DNA from: Terriglobia bacterium
GTDB lineage: Bacteria > Acidobacteriota > Terriglobia > Terriglobales > Acidobacteriaceae
Reading direction: 5' to 3'
DNA: 64,000 nucleotides
Assembly: GCA_020073015.1 (NCBI GenBank)
Contig: JAIQFZ010000003.1
Coordinates: 1-64,000, forward strand
The position numbers and the translations under genes are program-made. The notes beneath the pieces are model-generated. The model saw only the letters and a list, made by a program, of their open reading frames with translations. It was not told the DNA's origin and did no database searches. Positions within the stretch are counted from its first letter, which is position 1, and every line of letters begins with the position of its first letter. Below, piece by piece: positions 25,343-33,407 of this stretch.

Positions 25343-27157
25343 TTGCCGCTGAAGCTGCCGATTCCCGCGCGCATCCCGCTCTTGTACGTCATCCTCGGCG
25401 TGCTGCTCGCCATCAGTGTGCTTCCGATGTACTTTTACTCGGCCCAGATAGAGACCCTGAACCGGGAGCGGCTGAAGACCAACGAAATGCTGCTGCAGAA
25501 CACGGTCACGCGCTCGCTGGCCGACGACATTTCCCAGCATCAGGAAACGCTGCGCATGATGCTGGCCAATTTGTCGTCTTCAATTCAGGTGACCAGTGGA
25601 AACGACATCGGCGCGCAAAACATTCAGGCGCCGGAGTTGCGTGCGCTGCTGGAAAACTTCGTTTCGTCGTCGAATGACATCGCATACGCCACACTGCTGA
25701 ACGCCGACGCCAAGGGAGTTTCTGCCGGAAGGATCGAGCCCGACGCCTTTCTGCAACGCGAACTGGAACGCGCCTACGGGGCCGCCCGCCAAGGGAGAAT
25801 CTACAGCGGACAGCCGCTGATGGTGGGAAGCGGGAAGTCGGCGCGGACGGTGATGCTGGTCAGCACCCCGATCATGTATGGTGGGCGGTTTCTGGGAATG
25901 ATCGGATCGGTGGAGGATCTACAGTTTTTGATCCGGCGGCTGCAGGAAGTCAGCCGTACCGGGTTGATGCCGTACGTGGTGGATAGCGAGGGAAGGCTGG
26001 TAACGGCCGCGACTTCGGAATACGCCACCGGGCAGGACATGACGCACTTCGACATCGTGCGCAGCTTTGTGGACGAAGGCGCGAAGGCGCAATTGGCAGC
26101 GACTCGTGAATTCGCCATTCACGATGGCAAGAGCAATACCGAGATGCTGGGCACGTACAGTCCGGTGGCGGCTCTGGATTGGGCGGTGGTGGTGCAGAAG
26201 CCACAGGAGGAAGCGTACCGCGGCATTTTTGAGATGCAGCGCACGGGCCGCCTGCTGGCCTGGCTGGCGGTATTTGTAAGCGTGGGTTTGAGTATTTTCT
26301 CGGCGCGGCGGATCACGAGCCCGCTGGAGGTGCTGGCGCAGTCCAGCCGGGCCATCGCGCGCGGCGATTTTACGAAACGGGTGCATCTGAAAACGCGCAC
26401 GGAAATCGGCGAGCTGGCGACCACGTTCAACACCATGTCGGAAGAACTGGAGCAGTTCGTTGAAGACCTGAAGCGCGCCGCCGAAGAGAACAAGGCGCTG
26501 TTCATGGGGTCGATCCAGATGCTGGCCGGCGCGGTCGACGAAAAGGATCCCTACACGCGCGGCCACTCCGACCGCGTCACCCGGTACTCGCTGATGATCG
26601 CGCGGGAAATGGGGCTGGATCCCGGCTTCCTCGAGATCCTGCGCGTGTCCGCGCAATTGCACGACGTCGGCAAAATCGGCATTGAGGACCGGATCCTGAA
26701 AAAGCCGGGCGCGTTGACGCCGGAAGAATTCGAAATCATGAAGACACATACAACCAAGGGCGCCAACATCCTGCGTCCGGTGCCGCAGTTGCGGGAAATG
26801 CTGCCGGGAATCGAACTGCACCACGAGGCACTCAACGGACGCGGGTATCCGTATGGTCTGAAGGGCGACGACATTCCTCTGCTGGCGCGCGTGATCGCCG
26901 TGGCTGACACGTTTGATGCGCTGACCACGAACCGTCCTTACCAGCAGGCGCACGATCCGGTGGAAGCGCTGCGGATCATTCAGAATCTTTCCGGGCAGCG
27001 GCTCGACCCGAAAGCAGTGGCCGCACTGATCGCTGTGTATCAGCGCGGCGAGATTCGCATTCAGAAACACCTGACGCAGCCGATGGAGCAGGTTCCTGTC
27101 GCAGCGCTCCCGCTCGTACCTGCCGATCCTCTGACGGTAGAAACTACGCGTACCTGA
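25343..27157 (+). CDS. Cache-HAMP-HD-GYP sensor phosphodiesterase
   Basis: 604 aa membrane sensor. A first transmembrane segment (residues about 10-28) is followed by a periplasmic Cache-like domain (to about 300), a second membrane segment, a HAMP domain with RRITSPLEVLAQSSRAIARG, and an HD-GYP domain. The latter has HDVGKIGIED (near residue 439), HHEALNGRGYPYGLKG and FDALTTNRPY, the residues expected in active cyclic-di-GMP phosphodiesterases. It should degrade cyclic-di-GMP or cGAMP-like signals in response to an external ligand. Start is a TTG. Confidence 0.92.
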   Translation: MPLKLPIPARIPLLYVILGVLLAISVLPMYFYSAQIETLNRERLKTNEMLLQNTVTRSLADDISQHQETLRMMLANLSSSIQVTSGNDIGAQNIQAPELRALLENFVSSSNDIAYATLLNADAKGVSAGRIEPDAFLQRELERAYGAARQGRIYSGQPLMVGSGKSARTVMLVSTPIMYGGRFLGMIGSVEDLQFLIRRLQEVSRTGLMPYVVDSEGRLVTAATSEYATGQDMTHFDIVRSFVDEGAKAQLAATREFAIHDGKSNTEMLGTYSPVAALDWAVVVQKPQEEAYRGIFEMQRTGRLLAWLAVFVSVGLSIFSARRITSPLEVLAQSSRAIARGDFTKRVHLKTRTEIGELATTFNTMSEELEQFVEDLKRAAEENKALFMGSIQMLAGAVDEKDPYTRGHSDRVTRYSLMIAREMGLDPGFLEILRVSAQLHDVGKIGIEDRILKKPGALTPEEFEIMKTHTTKGANILRPVPQLREMLPGIELHHEALNGRGYPYGLKGDDIPLLARVIAVADTFDALTTNRPYQQAHDPVEALRIIQNLSGQRLDPKAVAALIAVYQRGEIRIQKHLTQPMEQVPVAALPLVPADPLTVETTRT

Positions 27158-27209
27158 ACGAGCCTTCTCGCGACGCAGCCCGCCAAGCCTGAGTTCCCTT
27201 CCCGCCTTA

Positions 27210-27215
27210 TATAAT
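27210..27215 (+). promoter_or_regulatory. Candidate -10 element of ftsY
   Basis: TATAAT lies 17 bp before the ftsY start region in the context TTATATAATCGGC. Nearly the same context, CATATAATCGGC, precedes the prepilin peptidase gene (37583). The -35 is weak. Confidence 0.4.
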
Positions 27216-27232
27216 CGGCTTGCGGATTCCTC

Positions 27233-28189
27233 ATGATTCAAACCCTGTTTGGCAGCCTGGACGAAGAGCAGAAACCGAGTTTTCTGGAGCGGATGAAAGA
27301 GGCCGTCTCGCGCACGCGCGAGAACCTGGCCGAGCGCATCGAGGATGTGGTCTCGATCGGCAAAGAGATTGACCGCTCTACGCTGGACGATCTGGAAGCA
27401 ACCCTCATCGGCGCCGATCTGGGCACGACCACCACGCACGAAGTCCTGGAGAAGCTTCGGGAGAAAGCTGACCGGAAGCAGATCAAAGATGCGAGTGAAC
27501 TGAAGCGGCTGCTGAAAGAAGAGCTGCTGGCGATCCTGACCTCGACCACCTCGCGGCCGGTGACGAAAGTCGACGGCACACCGGAGGTGATCCTGGTGGT
27601 CGGGGTGAATGGGACGGGCAAGACGACCACCATCGGAAAGCTGGCGCAGGTGTTTCGTTCGCAGGGCAAGACGGTGCTGATGTGTGCAGCGGATACGTTT
27701 CGGGCGGCGGCCATTGAGCAACTGGAGATCTGGGGACAGCGCACCGGGACGGAAGTGATCAAGACCAAAGCTGGCGGGGATCCGTCGGCGGTGCTGTTTG
27801 ACGCGCTGCAGTCGGCGAGCGCGCGCAAGACGGATTATGTGATCGTGGATACGGCGGGGCGCTTGCACACCAAGCAGAACCTGATGCAGGAACTGGAAAA
27901 GATGACGCGGACGGCGCAACGCATTGTGCCGGGTGCTCCGCACGAGACTCTCCTGGTGATGGACGCCACCACAGGCCAGAATGGGCTGCAGCAGGCGCGG
28001 TTGTTCACCCAATCGGCGGGAGTGACGGGGATTGTGCTGACCAAACTCGACGGCACCGCGAAGGGTGGAGTGGTGGTTGCGATTTCACGCGAATTGGGAT
28101 TGCCGGTGCGATTTGTAGGCGTGGGCGAGAAGGCGGGGGATTTGTTGCCGTTCGATGCGAAGGAGTTTGTGGAGTCGCTGTTTGCGTGA
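27233..28189 (+). CDS. ftsY: Signal recognition particle receptor FtsY
   Basis: 318 aa SRP-receptor GTPase that docks ribosome-SRP complexes at the membrane. The N-terminal four-helix N-domain starts at about residue 15; the G domain has GVNGTGKTTT (near 123), DTAGRLHTK (near 205) and TKLDGTAKGG (near 265). The absence of a long acidic A-domain is usual for many bacteria outside the enterics. It stands between the HD-GYP sensor and ribD and seems to have its own promoter. Confidence 0.96.
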   Translation: MIQTLFGSLDEEQKPSFLERMKEAVSRTRENLAERIEDVVSIGKEIDRSTLDDLEATLIGADLGTTTTHEVLEKLREKADRKQIKDASELKRLLKEELLAILTSTTSRPVTKVDGTPEVILVVGVNGTGKTTTIGKLAQVFRSQGKTVLMCAADTFRAAAIEQLEIWGQRTGTEVIKTKAGGDPSAVLFDALQSASARKTDYVIVDTAGRLHTKQNLMQELEKMTRTAQRIVPGAPHETLLVMDATTGQNGLQQARLFTQSAGVTGIVLTKLDGTAKGGVVVAISRELGLPVRFVGVGEKAGDLLPFDAKEFVESLFA

Positions 28190-28190
28190 A

Positions 28191-28224
28191 GCGGTAGTCG
28201 GTAGCCAGTAGGCGGTAGTCAGTT
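28191..28224. repeat. Short-word intergenic repeat (GGTAGTCGGTAGCC type)
   Basis: Directly after the ftsY stop, words of GGTAGTC, GGTAGCC and GGCGGTAGTC repeat. The style is the reverse complement of the words at 10386-10420. Confidence 0.6.
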
Positions 28225-28250
28225 TTCTTCGCCGGGCGCTTCTTCAATCT

Positions 28251-28292
28251 CGTTTCTGATTTCCTCCGTGACTCTGTGTCTCTGTGGTGAAA
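28251..28292. repeat. Short-word intergenic repeat (CCTCCGTGACTCTGTGTCTCTGTGG type)
   Basis: A run of CTCTGTG words upstream of ribD, related in style to the CCGCAGAGGACGCAGAG-type words at 50234-50325. No second arm is present here. Confidence 0.55.
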
Positions 28293-28307
28293 TAGGGTCT
28301 GATCTTC

Positions 28308-29456
28308 ATGACAGCTGACGAACAATCCATGCGGCAGGTGCTGGAGCTGGCGCGCGCGGGTATCGGGCTGGTTTCGCCAAATCCGGCGGTGGGGGCGGTG
28401 GTGGTCGACGCCTCTGGGAACGAAGCCGGCGCTGGCACGCACACTTACGACGGCGTCAAGCATGCTGAAATTCTGGCGCTGGAGCAGGCGGGCGGACGTG
28501 CGCGCGGCGGGACGCTCTATCTGAATCTGGAGCCCTGCTCGCATCAGGGACGAACGGGACCGTGCGCGGAGTCGGTCGTTGCGGCCGGAATTCAGCGGGT
28601 GGTTTGCTCGATGCAGGATCCGAATCCGCTGGTGGCCGGGCAGGGATTTGCCACGCTTCGTGCCGCCGGTATTCGCGTAGAAATTGGAGCGTTCGAGGCG
28701 GAAGCGAAAAAGCTGAATGAGAGTTTCGCCAAGTACATCCGGCACCGCATCCCGCTGGTCACGCTGAAGGGGGCGATGACGCTGGATGGCAAGATTGCGC
28801 CGCCTCCTTCGGGAACGCGGCACCCGACGGATGTCGCAGCGGGCGGCTCGACCGGCGGGTGGATCACGGGCGAAATCGCGCGCCAGCATGTTCATCAGTT
28901 GCGGCACCAGCATGATGCCATCATGGCCGGCGTGGGCACGGTCATTGCCGACGATCCGCTGCTGACCGACCGCAGCGGGTTGGCGCGACGGCGGCCGCTG
29001 CTGCGAGTCATCCTCGATTCCTGGTTGCGACTGCCGCAGGCGTCGCGGCTGGTCAAGACGGCGAAGGACGACGTGCTGGTGCTTTGTTCGTCGGCGGACG
29101 AAAGCAAGCAGCGAGAGATCGAGAAACTCGGCGTCCGGGTGGAGCGGATTGCTCCCATGCCCGATGGACGGCCCGACTTGGCCGATGTCATGCGCCATCT
29201 CGGGAAACACGAAATCACCAGCCTGCTGATTGAGGGCGGGGCGACGCTGAACTGGTCGGCGCTGTCGTCGGGAGTGGTGGACAAGCTGTTTCTCTACTAC
29301 GCGCCGAAGATCTTGGGCGAGGGTTCAGTTCCGTTTACGGCCAGCCAGGGCGCGGGAATTCATCATGGAGCGATTCAGGCGCGGCACCTGCAACTGCATC
29401 AGTTTGGGGAGGACTTTGCGGTGGAGGGGTATTTGAGGGATCCGTATCAGGGGTGA
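28308..29456 (+). CDS. ribD: Bifunctional riboflavin biosynthesis deaminase/reductase
   Basis: 382 aa RibD. The N-terminal deaminase has zinc ligands in HAEILAL (His about residue 51) and PCSHQGRTGPC. The C-terminal reductase begins around residue 150 (LKGAMTLDGKIA) and ends with the dehydrogenase fold LIEGGATLNWS. It deaminates and then reduces the first pyrimidine intermediates of riboflavin synthesis. The ribE gene lies 1.6 kb downstream, separated by an unknown gene and a transposase, so the riboflavin cluster has been interrupted. Confidence 0.96.
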   Translation: MTADEQSMRQVLELARAGIGLVSPNPAVGAVVVDASGNEAGAGTHTYDGVKHAEILALEQAGGRARGGTLYLNLEPCSHQGRTGPCAESVVAAGIQRVVCSMQDPNPLVAGQGFATLRAAGIRVEIGAFEAEAKKLNESFAKYIRHRIPLVTLKGAMTLDGKIAPPPSGTRHPTDVAAGGSTGGWITGEIARQHVHQLRHQHDAIMAGVGTVIADDPLLTDRSGLARRRPLLRVILDSWLRLPQASRLVKTAKDDVLVLCSSADESKQREIEKLGVRVERIAPMPDGRPDLADVMRHLGKHEITSLLIEGGATLNWSALSSGVVDKLFLYYAPKILGEGSVPFTASQGAGIHHGAIQARHLQLHQFGEDFAVEGYLRDPYQG

Positions 29457-29560
29457 GATCTAAGGAAGATCAAGGCGTCTCGCAGAAGTGCCATCCAGCG
29501 GTTGTTGGTGCTATGGCGATATTTCGCCAATCATCGTGGTTGGTGGTACGCTGCTTGGCG

Positions 29561-30061
29561 ATGAAACCCCTGATGTGGCTGGCCTTGTTGAGTTGTGTGG
29601 GCTTGCTGTTTGGCCAGTCTGCTCACGAGGCTGCGCCTGATCCCAAGTTCTCGGAGCCTTCACGCGAGGATAGTGAACGCCTCGACCAACAGAGAGCCGT
29701 TGTTGCGGCTGCCGTAAGACGAAGATATGGCACAGCAGCGCTTACCAGAACGAAGATAGATCTGCCGATTCTGCAGAGGCTGCTTGATGACAAGGCGTTC
29801 AAGAAGTCTCAGACGTACGAGTTGCAGAGTCTGGGCGTGGTGTTCGGCGATGTACTGACCAGCGAATTCTCTTTGCGATGGGTAATGATTACAGATGAGT
29901 ACGGTACTGATCCGACACTGCGCTTCAAGAATACGAGCATAAATATCAACGCGCTCACGATGATCTCCAAGCGCGTCGAAAGGGATGAGACTGTAGATGT
30001 CTTCGAGCTACTGCGAAAAACTCGCGAGGCGCTGGCAGACGCTGAGAGAACGTTCCGCTAA
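29561..30061 (+). CDS. Exported protein of unknown function, about 166 aa
   Basis: The ATG at 29561 starts a signal peptide (MKPLMWLALLSCVGLLFGQS) followed by a soluble domain with many charged residues and no recognisable family. The frame is open from a GTG at 29453 that overlaps the ribD stop, but the added residues look noncoding. If the longer start is used, translation would be coupled to ribD. Confidence 0.5.
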   Translation: MKPLMWLALLSCVGLLFGQSAHEAAPDPKFSEPSREDSERLDQQRAVVAAAVRRRYGTAALTRTKIDLPILQRLLDDKAFKKSQTYELQSLGVVFGDVLTSEFSLRWVMITDEYGTDPTLRFKNTSININALTMISKRVERDETVDVFELLRKTREALADAERTFR

Positions 30062-30115
30062 GCACAAGTCCCTGGGAGGCTGGCCCACCTTTTCCGGATC
30101 ATATTGACTCCAAGG

Positions 30116-30160
30116 GGTGCCCCGTCCTTGTCGCGTTCTGTGCGACAGGGCGGGGACTTT
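30116..30160. repeat. REP palindrome (inverted copy) upstream of RAYT
   Basis: GGTGCCCCGTCCTTGTCGCG followed by TTCTGTGCGACAGGGCGGGG is the reverse complement of the two REPs at 30319-30360 and 30979-31020, and even carries the matching flank AGTCAAAGTCCC. It marks the left edge of the transposase region. Confidence 0.85.
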
Positions 30161-30197
30161 GACTTCTGATTCCCGGCCCCGACTTTGAGAGTGACCT

Positions 30198-30318
30198 GCG
30201 GCAGTTTCCGCCACTATGCCACCCCCGTCGACGGCACCGTCTAGATTGAGTCGCACTGGACTGCTGGAACACGTGAGGAACTGGGACTCGCGGCTACGAT
30301 TCAAAGTCGAAGTCAAGA
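30198..30318 (+). pseudogene. Decayed 3' end of a second RAYT transposase
   Basis: This stretch matches the last part of the intact transposase gene (30862-30980): TTCCGCCACTATG, GATTGAGTCGCACTGGACTG and the GTCGAAGTCAA flank before the REP are shared. In the frame of the intact copy the codon after ACCGTC is TAG, where the intact gene has GAG. No 5' part is present, so it is a 3' remnant. Confidence 0.8.
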
Positions 30319-30362
30319 ACCCCACCCTGTCGCACAGAACGCGACAAGGGTGGGGCACCCCT
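30319..30362. repeat. REP palindrome, middle copy
   Basis: ACCCCACCCTGTCGCACAGA followed by ACGCGACAAGGGTGGGGCACC forms a long imperfect hairpin. It directly follows the decayed RAYT 3' end, with the same orientation and flank as the copy after the intact gene. Confidence 0.88.
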
Positions 30363-30447
30363 AGGCGTCAAGTTGATTGGGAAAATCGAACCAAAATGAC
30401 GTTCGCCGATCACATTCACGGCTCCGGAATGGACTTACGATTCTCAC

Positions 30448-31074
30448 ATGCCTTGGAGTCTCCAGCGCTTCCAGCAAGCCGGCTGTCTCCATTTCATCAC
30501 CTTCAGCTGCCATCACCGCGATCCTCTCTTAGCCGAAGCTCACGCTCGCAACGTCTTCGAGCAGACCCTTGAGCGGGTACGCCAATGGTACGGGTTCTTC
30601 GTCTCCGGGTATGTGGTCATGCCCGAACACGTGCACCTGCTGATCAGTGAACCGGAACGCGGGCAGCTGTCTCTCGCGCTGCAGATGCTCAAGCAGAACA
30701 GCGCGCGCCAGCTCCGTGGTCCGGAGGGCGCGCCTTTCTGGCTGCCGCGCTACTACGATTTCAATGTGTGGAGTAACGCGAAGCGTGTCGAGAAGCTACG
30801 CTACATCCACCGCAATCCGGTGAAGCGAGGCTTGGTCGAGCGTCCTGAAGACTGGGCCTGGAGCAGCTTCCGCCACTATGCAACCGGGGTCGAGGGCACA
30901 GTCGAGATTGAGTCGCACTGGACTGCCCGAAAGCGGGAGCAGTTGGGAATCGTGCCGACGATTCAACGTCGAAGTCAAAAGCCCACCCTGTCGCACAAAA
31001 CGCGACAAGGGTGGGGCACCCTCAGGAGTAGGATGATCCTTCTGGAGGACGGCCATGTTTACCGGAATCGTTGA
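30448..31074 (+). CDS. REP-associated tyrosine transposase (RAYT)
   Basis: 208 aa Y1 transposase-like protein (IS200/IS605 superfamily, RAYT branch). It has the HUH metal motif in PEHVHLLI (near residue 60), an RLQ/Tyr region with YYDFNVWS (near residue 107) and IHRNPVKRGLV (near 124), matching known RAYTs, which nick single-stranded REP hairpins. A REP copy lies on each side of it, as expected. The last 30 residues are translated from the downstream REP and overlap the ribE start by 20 bp, so the functional protein probably ends near residue 172. Confidence 0.9.
   Translation: MPWSLQRFQQAGCLHFITFSCHHRDPLLAEAHARNVFEQTLERVRQWYGFFVSGYVVMPEHVHLLISEPERGQLSLALQMLKQNSARQLRGPEGAPFWLPRYYDFNVWSNAKRVEKLRYIHRNPVKRGLVERPEDWAWSSFRHYATGVEGTVEIESHWTARKREQLGIVPTIQRRSQKPTLSHKTRQGWGTLRSRMILLEDGHVYRNR
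30979..31022. repeat. REP palindrome, downstream copy
   Basis: GCCCACCCTGTCGCACAAAA followed by CGCGACAAGGGTGGGGCACC is nearly identical to the middle copy. It is read through in frame by the RAYT gene and lies just ahead of ribE. Confidence 0.9.
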
Positions 31075-31714
31075 AGAAGTTGGGAAGGTCGCGAAGATTG
31101 AGCAGCGGGGAGAGAATCGCCGGATTACCGTCGAAGCGACGAACACTCCGAAGGAACTGGGAACCGGGCAGAGTGTTGCGGTCAGCGGAGTCTGCCTGAC
31201 TGCCCTCGACATAAAACCGCGGTCATTCTGCGCGGACTTGGCGCCGGAAACCTGGGAGCGGACTTCGTTCTCGCGCATTCACGAAGGGGCGCTGGTCAAC
31301 CTGGAGTTGCCGATGAAGGCCGATGGGCGCTTTGGCGGGCACATCGTGCAGGGGCACGTGGACGGCGTTGGCCGGCTGATTGAGTTCGAGCGCATCCTGG
31401 ATTCGGAAGGCCGGGATTCCGAGAACTGGTGGCTGCACATCGAAATTCCATCCGAGGTCGAGAAGTACACGGTGTTTAAGGGATCGATCTCGATTGAAGG
31501 GATCAGCCTGACGGTCGCAAAATTGGAGAAGAACCGCTGCACGATTGCCATCATCCCGCACACGGTGGAGCTGACCAATCTCGGTTCACTCAAGCCGGGC
31601 GATCCGGTCAATCTGGAAGCTGACGTGATTGCGAAGTACGTCGAGAAGATGATGAAGAGCGAACCGGCACAGAGTCCCCTTACGGTGGAAGACCTGGTGG
31701 GGCAAGGGTTTTAG
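31055..31714 (+). CDS. ribE: Riboflavin synthase, alpha subunit
   Basis: 219 aa; two lumazine-binding halves. The N-terminal MFTGIVEEVGKV and the second-half strand near MFTGI-equivalent positions (GISLTVAKLEKN, EVDVIAKYVEKM) are typical. It dismutates two 6,7-dimethyl-8-ribityllumazine molecules into riboflavin. The C-terminus ends PLTVEDLVGQGF. The start lies within the end of the RAYT reading frame. Gene order ribD - unknown - RAYT - ribE suggests the transposase entered an older rib cluster. Confidence 0.94.
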   Translation: MFTGIVEEVGKVAKIEQRGENRRITVEATNTPKELGTGQSVAVSGVCLTALDIKPRSFCADLAPETWERTSFSRIHEGALVNLELPMKADGRFGGHIVQGHVDGVGRLIEFERILDSEGRDSENWWLHIEIPSEVEKYTVFKGSISIEGISLTVAKLEKNRCTIAIIPHTVELTNLGSLKPGDPVNLEADVIAKYVEKMMKSEPAQSPLTVEDLVGQGF

Positions 31715-31787
31715 AGACAGTGGGTAGTGGTCAGTTATCGGACACGTGGGTCGTCCCTCCGGGACTTCACTGATTTTTCCCATCCTA

Positions 31788-31807
31788 CCCCGCGCTGAAG
31801 CGCGGGG
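31788..31807. repeat. Hairpin CCCCGCGCTGAAGCGCGGGG
   Basis: A perfect 8-bp stem with a TGAA loop between the convergent ribE and ABC ATPase genes. No T-run follows, so it could be a REP-like palindrome or part of a bidirectional boundary. Confidence 0.6.
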
Positions 31808-31856
31808 CTAAGCTGGCTCGCCCCCCGGGGCTGGATCGTCCAGCGACAGCCTGCTC

Positions 31857-32633
31857 TTACGCTTCCAGCGTCAGTTCGTCCAACTCGAGAAACTCCTTGA
31901 CGATGGGTTCGGTGGATTTCTCCATCTCCTTGTAGGGGCCGAAGAAGATGACTCGTGCTTCGTGCAGGAACACAATGCGGTCGGCGAGTTTCTTGGCCAG
32001 GCGCATGTCGTGGGTGACGACGACGGAGGTCAGGTGGAGATGCAGTTTGAGGCGCGCGATGAGGTCGCCGAGCAGGTTGCCCATGAGCGGGTCAACCATG
32101 GTGGTGGGCTCATCGTACAGAACGCACTCGGGCTGTGCCGCCAGAGCACGCGCGATCGCGACCGAGCGCTTCATTCCGGTGGAGAGGTCGGAGGGCAGTA
32201 ACTCGCGCATCTCTTTGACGCCGACCATTTCGAGCAGGCCATCGACGACCTGGTAGATCTGCTCTTCGGAAAGCTCTCCTTTTTCGCGCAACGGAAAGGC
32301 AACATTTTCGCCGACGCTCAGGGAGTCGAAGAGCGCGCCGTTCTGGAACACCATGGTCACTTTCTTGCGAATTTCTTCCAGTTGCACTTCGTTGTAATCG
32401 GTAATGTCGCGGCTGGCGACGATGACCCGTCCGGAATCCGGTTTGAGAAAACCCATAATGTGATGCAGTGCGACGGACTTGCCCACGCCGCTTCGTCCCA
32501 GGATACAGACCATCTCTCCGGGCAGAACGTCGAAGCTGACGTCCTGCAAAACCACGCTGTCCCCGAATGCCTTGGAGACGTTCTTGAACTCGATGTAGGG
32601 AGGTTGAGCGTCCGCAGCCATTGGCATCAGCAT
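31857..32633 (-). CDS. ABC transporter ATP-binding protein (MlaF-like)
   Basis: 258 aa ATPase. Walker A GRSGVGKS (near residue 46), signature LSTGMKR, Walker B VLYDEPTTMVDP and the switch His in VVVTHDM are all present. The LSTGM signature and helix pattern match MlaF-type ATPases that move phospholipids between the membranes to keep outer-membrane asymmetry. No MlaE permease or MlaD partner adjoins it; they would be elsewhere. It follows mobA by 28 bp on the same strand. Confidence 0.88.
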   Translation of the reverse strand: MLMPMAADAQPPYIEFKNVSKAFGDSVVLQDVSFDVLPGEMVCILGRSGVGKSVALHHIMGFLKPDSGRVIVASRDITDYNEVQLEEIRKKVTMVFQNGALFDSLSVGENVAFPLREKGELSEEQIYQVVDGLLEMVGVKEMRELLPSDLSTGMKRSVAIARALAAQPECVLYDEPTTMVDPLMGNLLGDLIARLKLHLHLTSVVVTHDMRLAKKLADRIVFLHEARVIFFGPYKEMEKSTEPIVKEFLELDELTLEA

Positions 32634-32661
32634 GGCATGAGAGGCGGGTGGGGCTCAAGGG

Positions 32662-33261
32662 CTAGAACGAGTCCTCGGCCCGGTGCCGGTCTTCTGGAGT
32701 GTTGACGTTGAAAAAGTTGCGCTCGGAAAAACCCGCCTTCTTCAGTTCGCCTTCTTCGATGATGCGGATGGCGAGGCCGGCGAACACTGCGTCGATCTTG
32801 TACTTTCCTGCTCGCAAGGCGCGGTCGGCCGCACCGGCGAACTCGCGGCGGTACACGGCACAGAGCGGCTGGAAACCGTTTCCCGTCCGCGGGACAGTGA
32901 CGACCGCACCGCTTTCCTCGGCCGCTGAGAACAGGCAGGAGAGCAGGTCTTCGGACACGAACGGCATGTCCACCGCCAGCATCAGGTTCCATTCCGCAGA
33001 CGAACGCACGAGAGCCGCATGGATTCCAGCCAGCGGACCACAGCCGGAGTAGACGTCTTCGACCACGGATCCGTAGTTGGAGAAACGGACGGGGTCGCCG
33101 ACAATCGCCACGCTGGGGCACACGTGGCCGATCACAGCCAGAGCGCGCTCCAGCAGAGTCCGGCCCTGAAATTCCAGGAAAGCCTTGTCGGCTCCCATGC
33201 GAGAGCTCTGGCCTCCTGCCAGGAGGAACCCCATGCGCGAAAGCTGGGTTGGTAGTTTCAT
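32662..33261 (-). CDS. mobA: Molybdenum cofactor guanylyltransferase
   Basis: 199 aa. Nucleotidyltransferase start GFLLAGGQSSRMGADK (residues 11-26) binds GTP, followed by VAIVGDPVRF and MLAVDMPFVS, as in MobA. It attaches GMP to molybdopterin to make the bis-MGD cofactor for molybdoenzymes. A second member of the broad family (MocA-like) lies at 52979. It is upstream of the ABC ATPase and divergent from the PilZ gene. Confidence 0.9.
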   Translation of the reverse strand: MKLPTQLSRMGFLLAGGQSSRMGADKAFLEFQGRTLLERALAVIGHVCPSVAIVGDPVRFSNYGSVVEDVYSGCGPLAGIHAALVRSSAEWNLMLAVDMPFVSEDLLSCLFSAAEESGAVVTVPRTGNGFQPLCAVYRREFAGAADRALRAGKYKIDAVFAGLAIRIIEEGELKKAGFSERNFFNVNTPEDRHRAEDSF

Positions 33262-33407
33262 GTGAGGATCCTGGTCCGCACCGGATGGATCACGCTGTTA
33301 TGGAAAAGCATAAGTCCTGTCCCGCAGTACACGAAAGTAACCTACCCAGAAACGACAAGGCGACGGATGATGGAGTGGTTCCGCCGGTTCTGGAGCCATT
33401 CGTCATC

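Noticed and set aside
25919-28012. Very long minus-strand frame of 697 codons
   Set aside because: It is antisense to the HD-GYP and ftsY genes, and its translation is Arg/His/Gln-rich with no domain; GC-rich shadow frame.
30116-31022. CRISPR-like array
   Set aside because: Only three copies, one inverted, with unequal spacing, and a RAYT gene between them; it is a REP arrangement.
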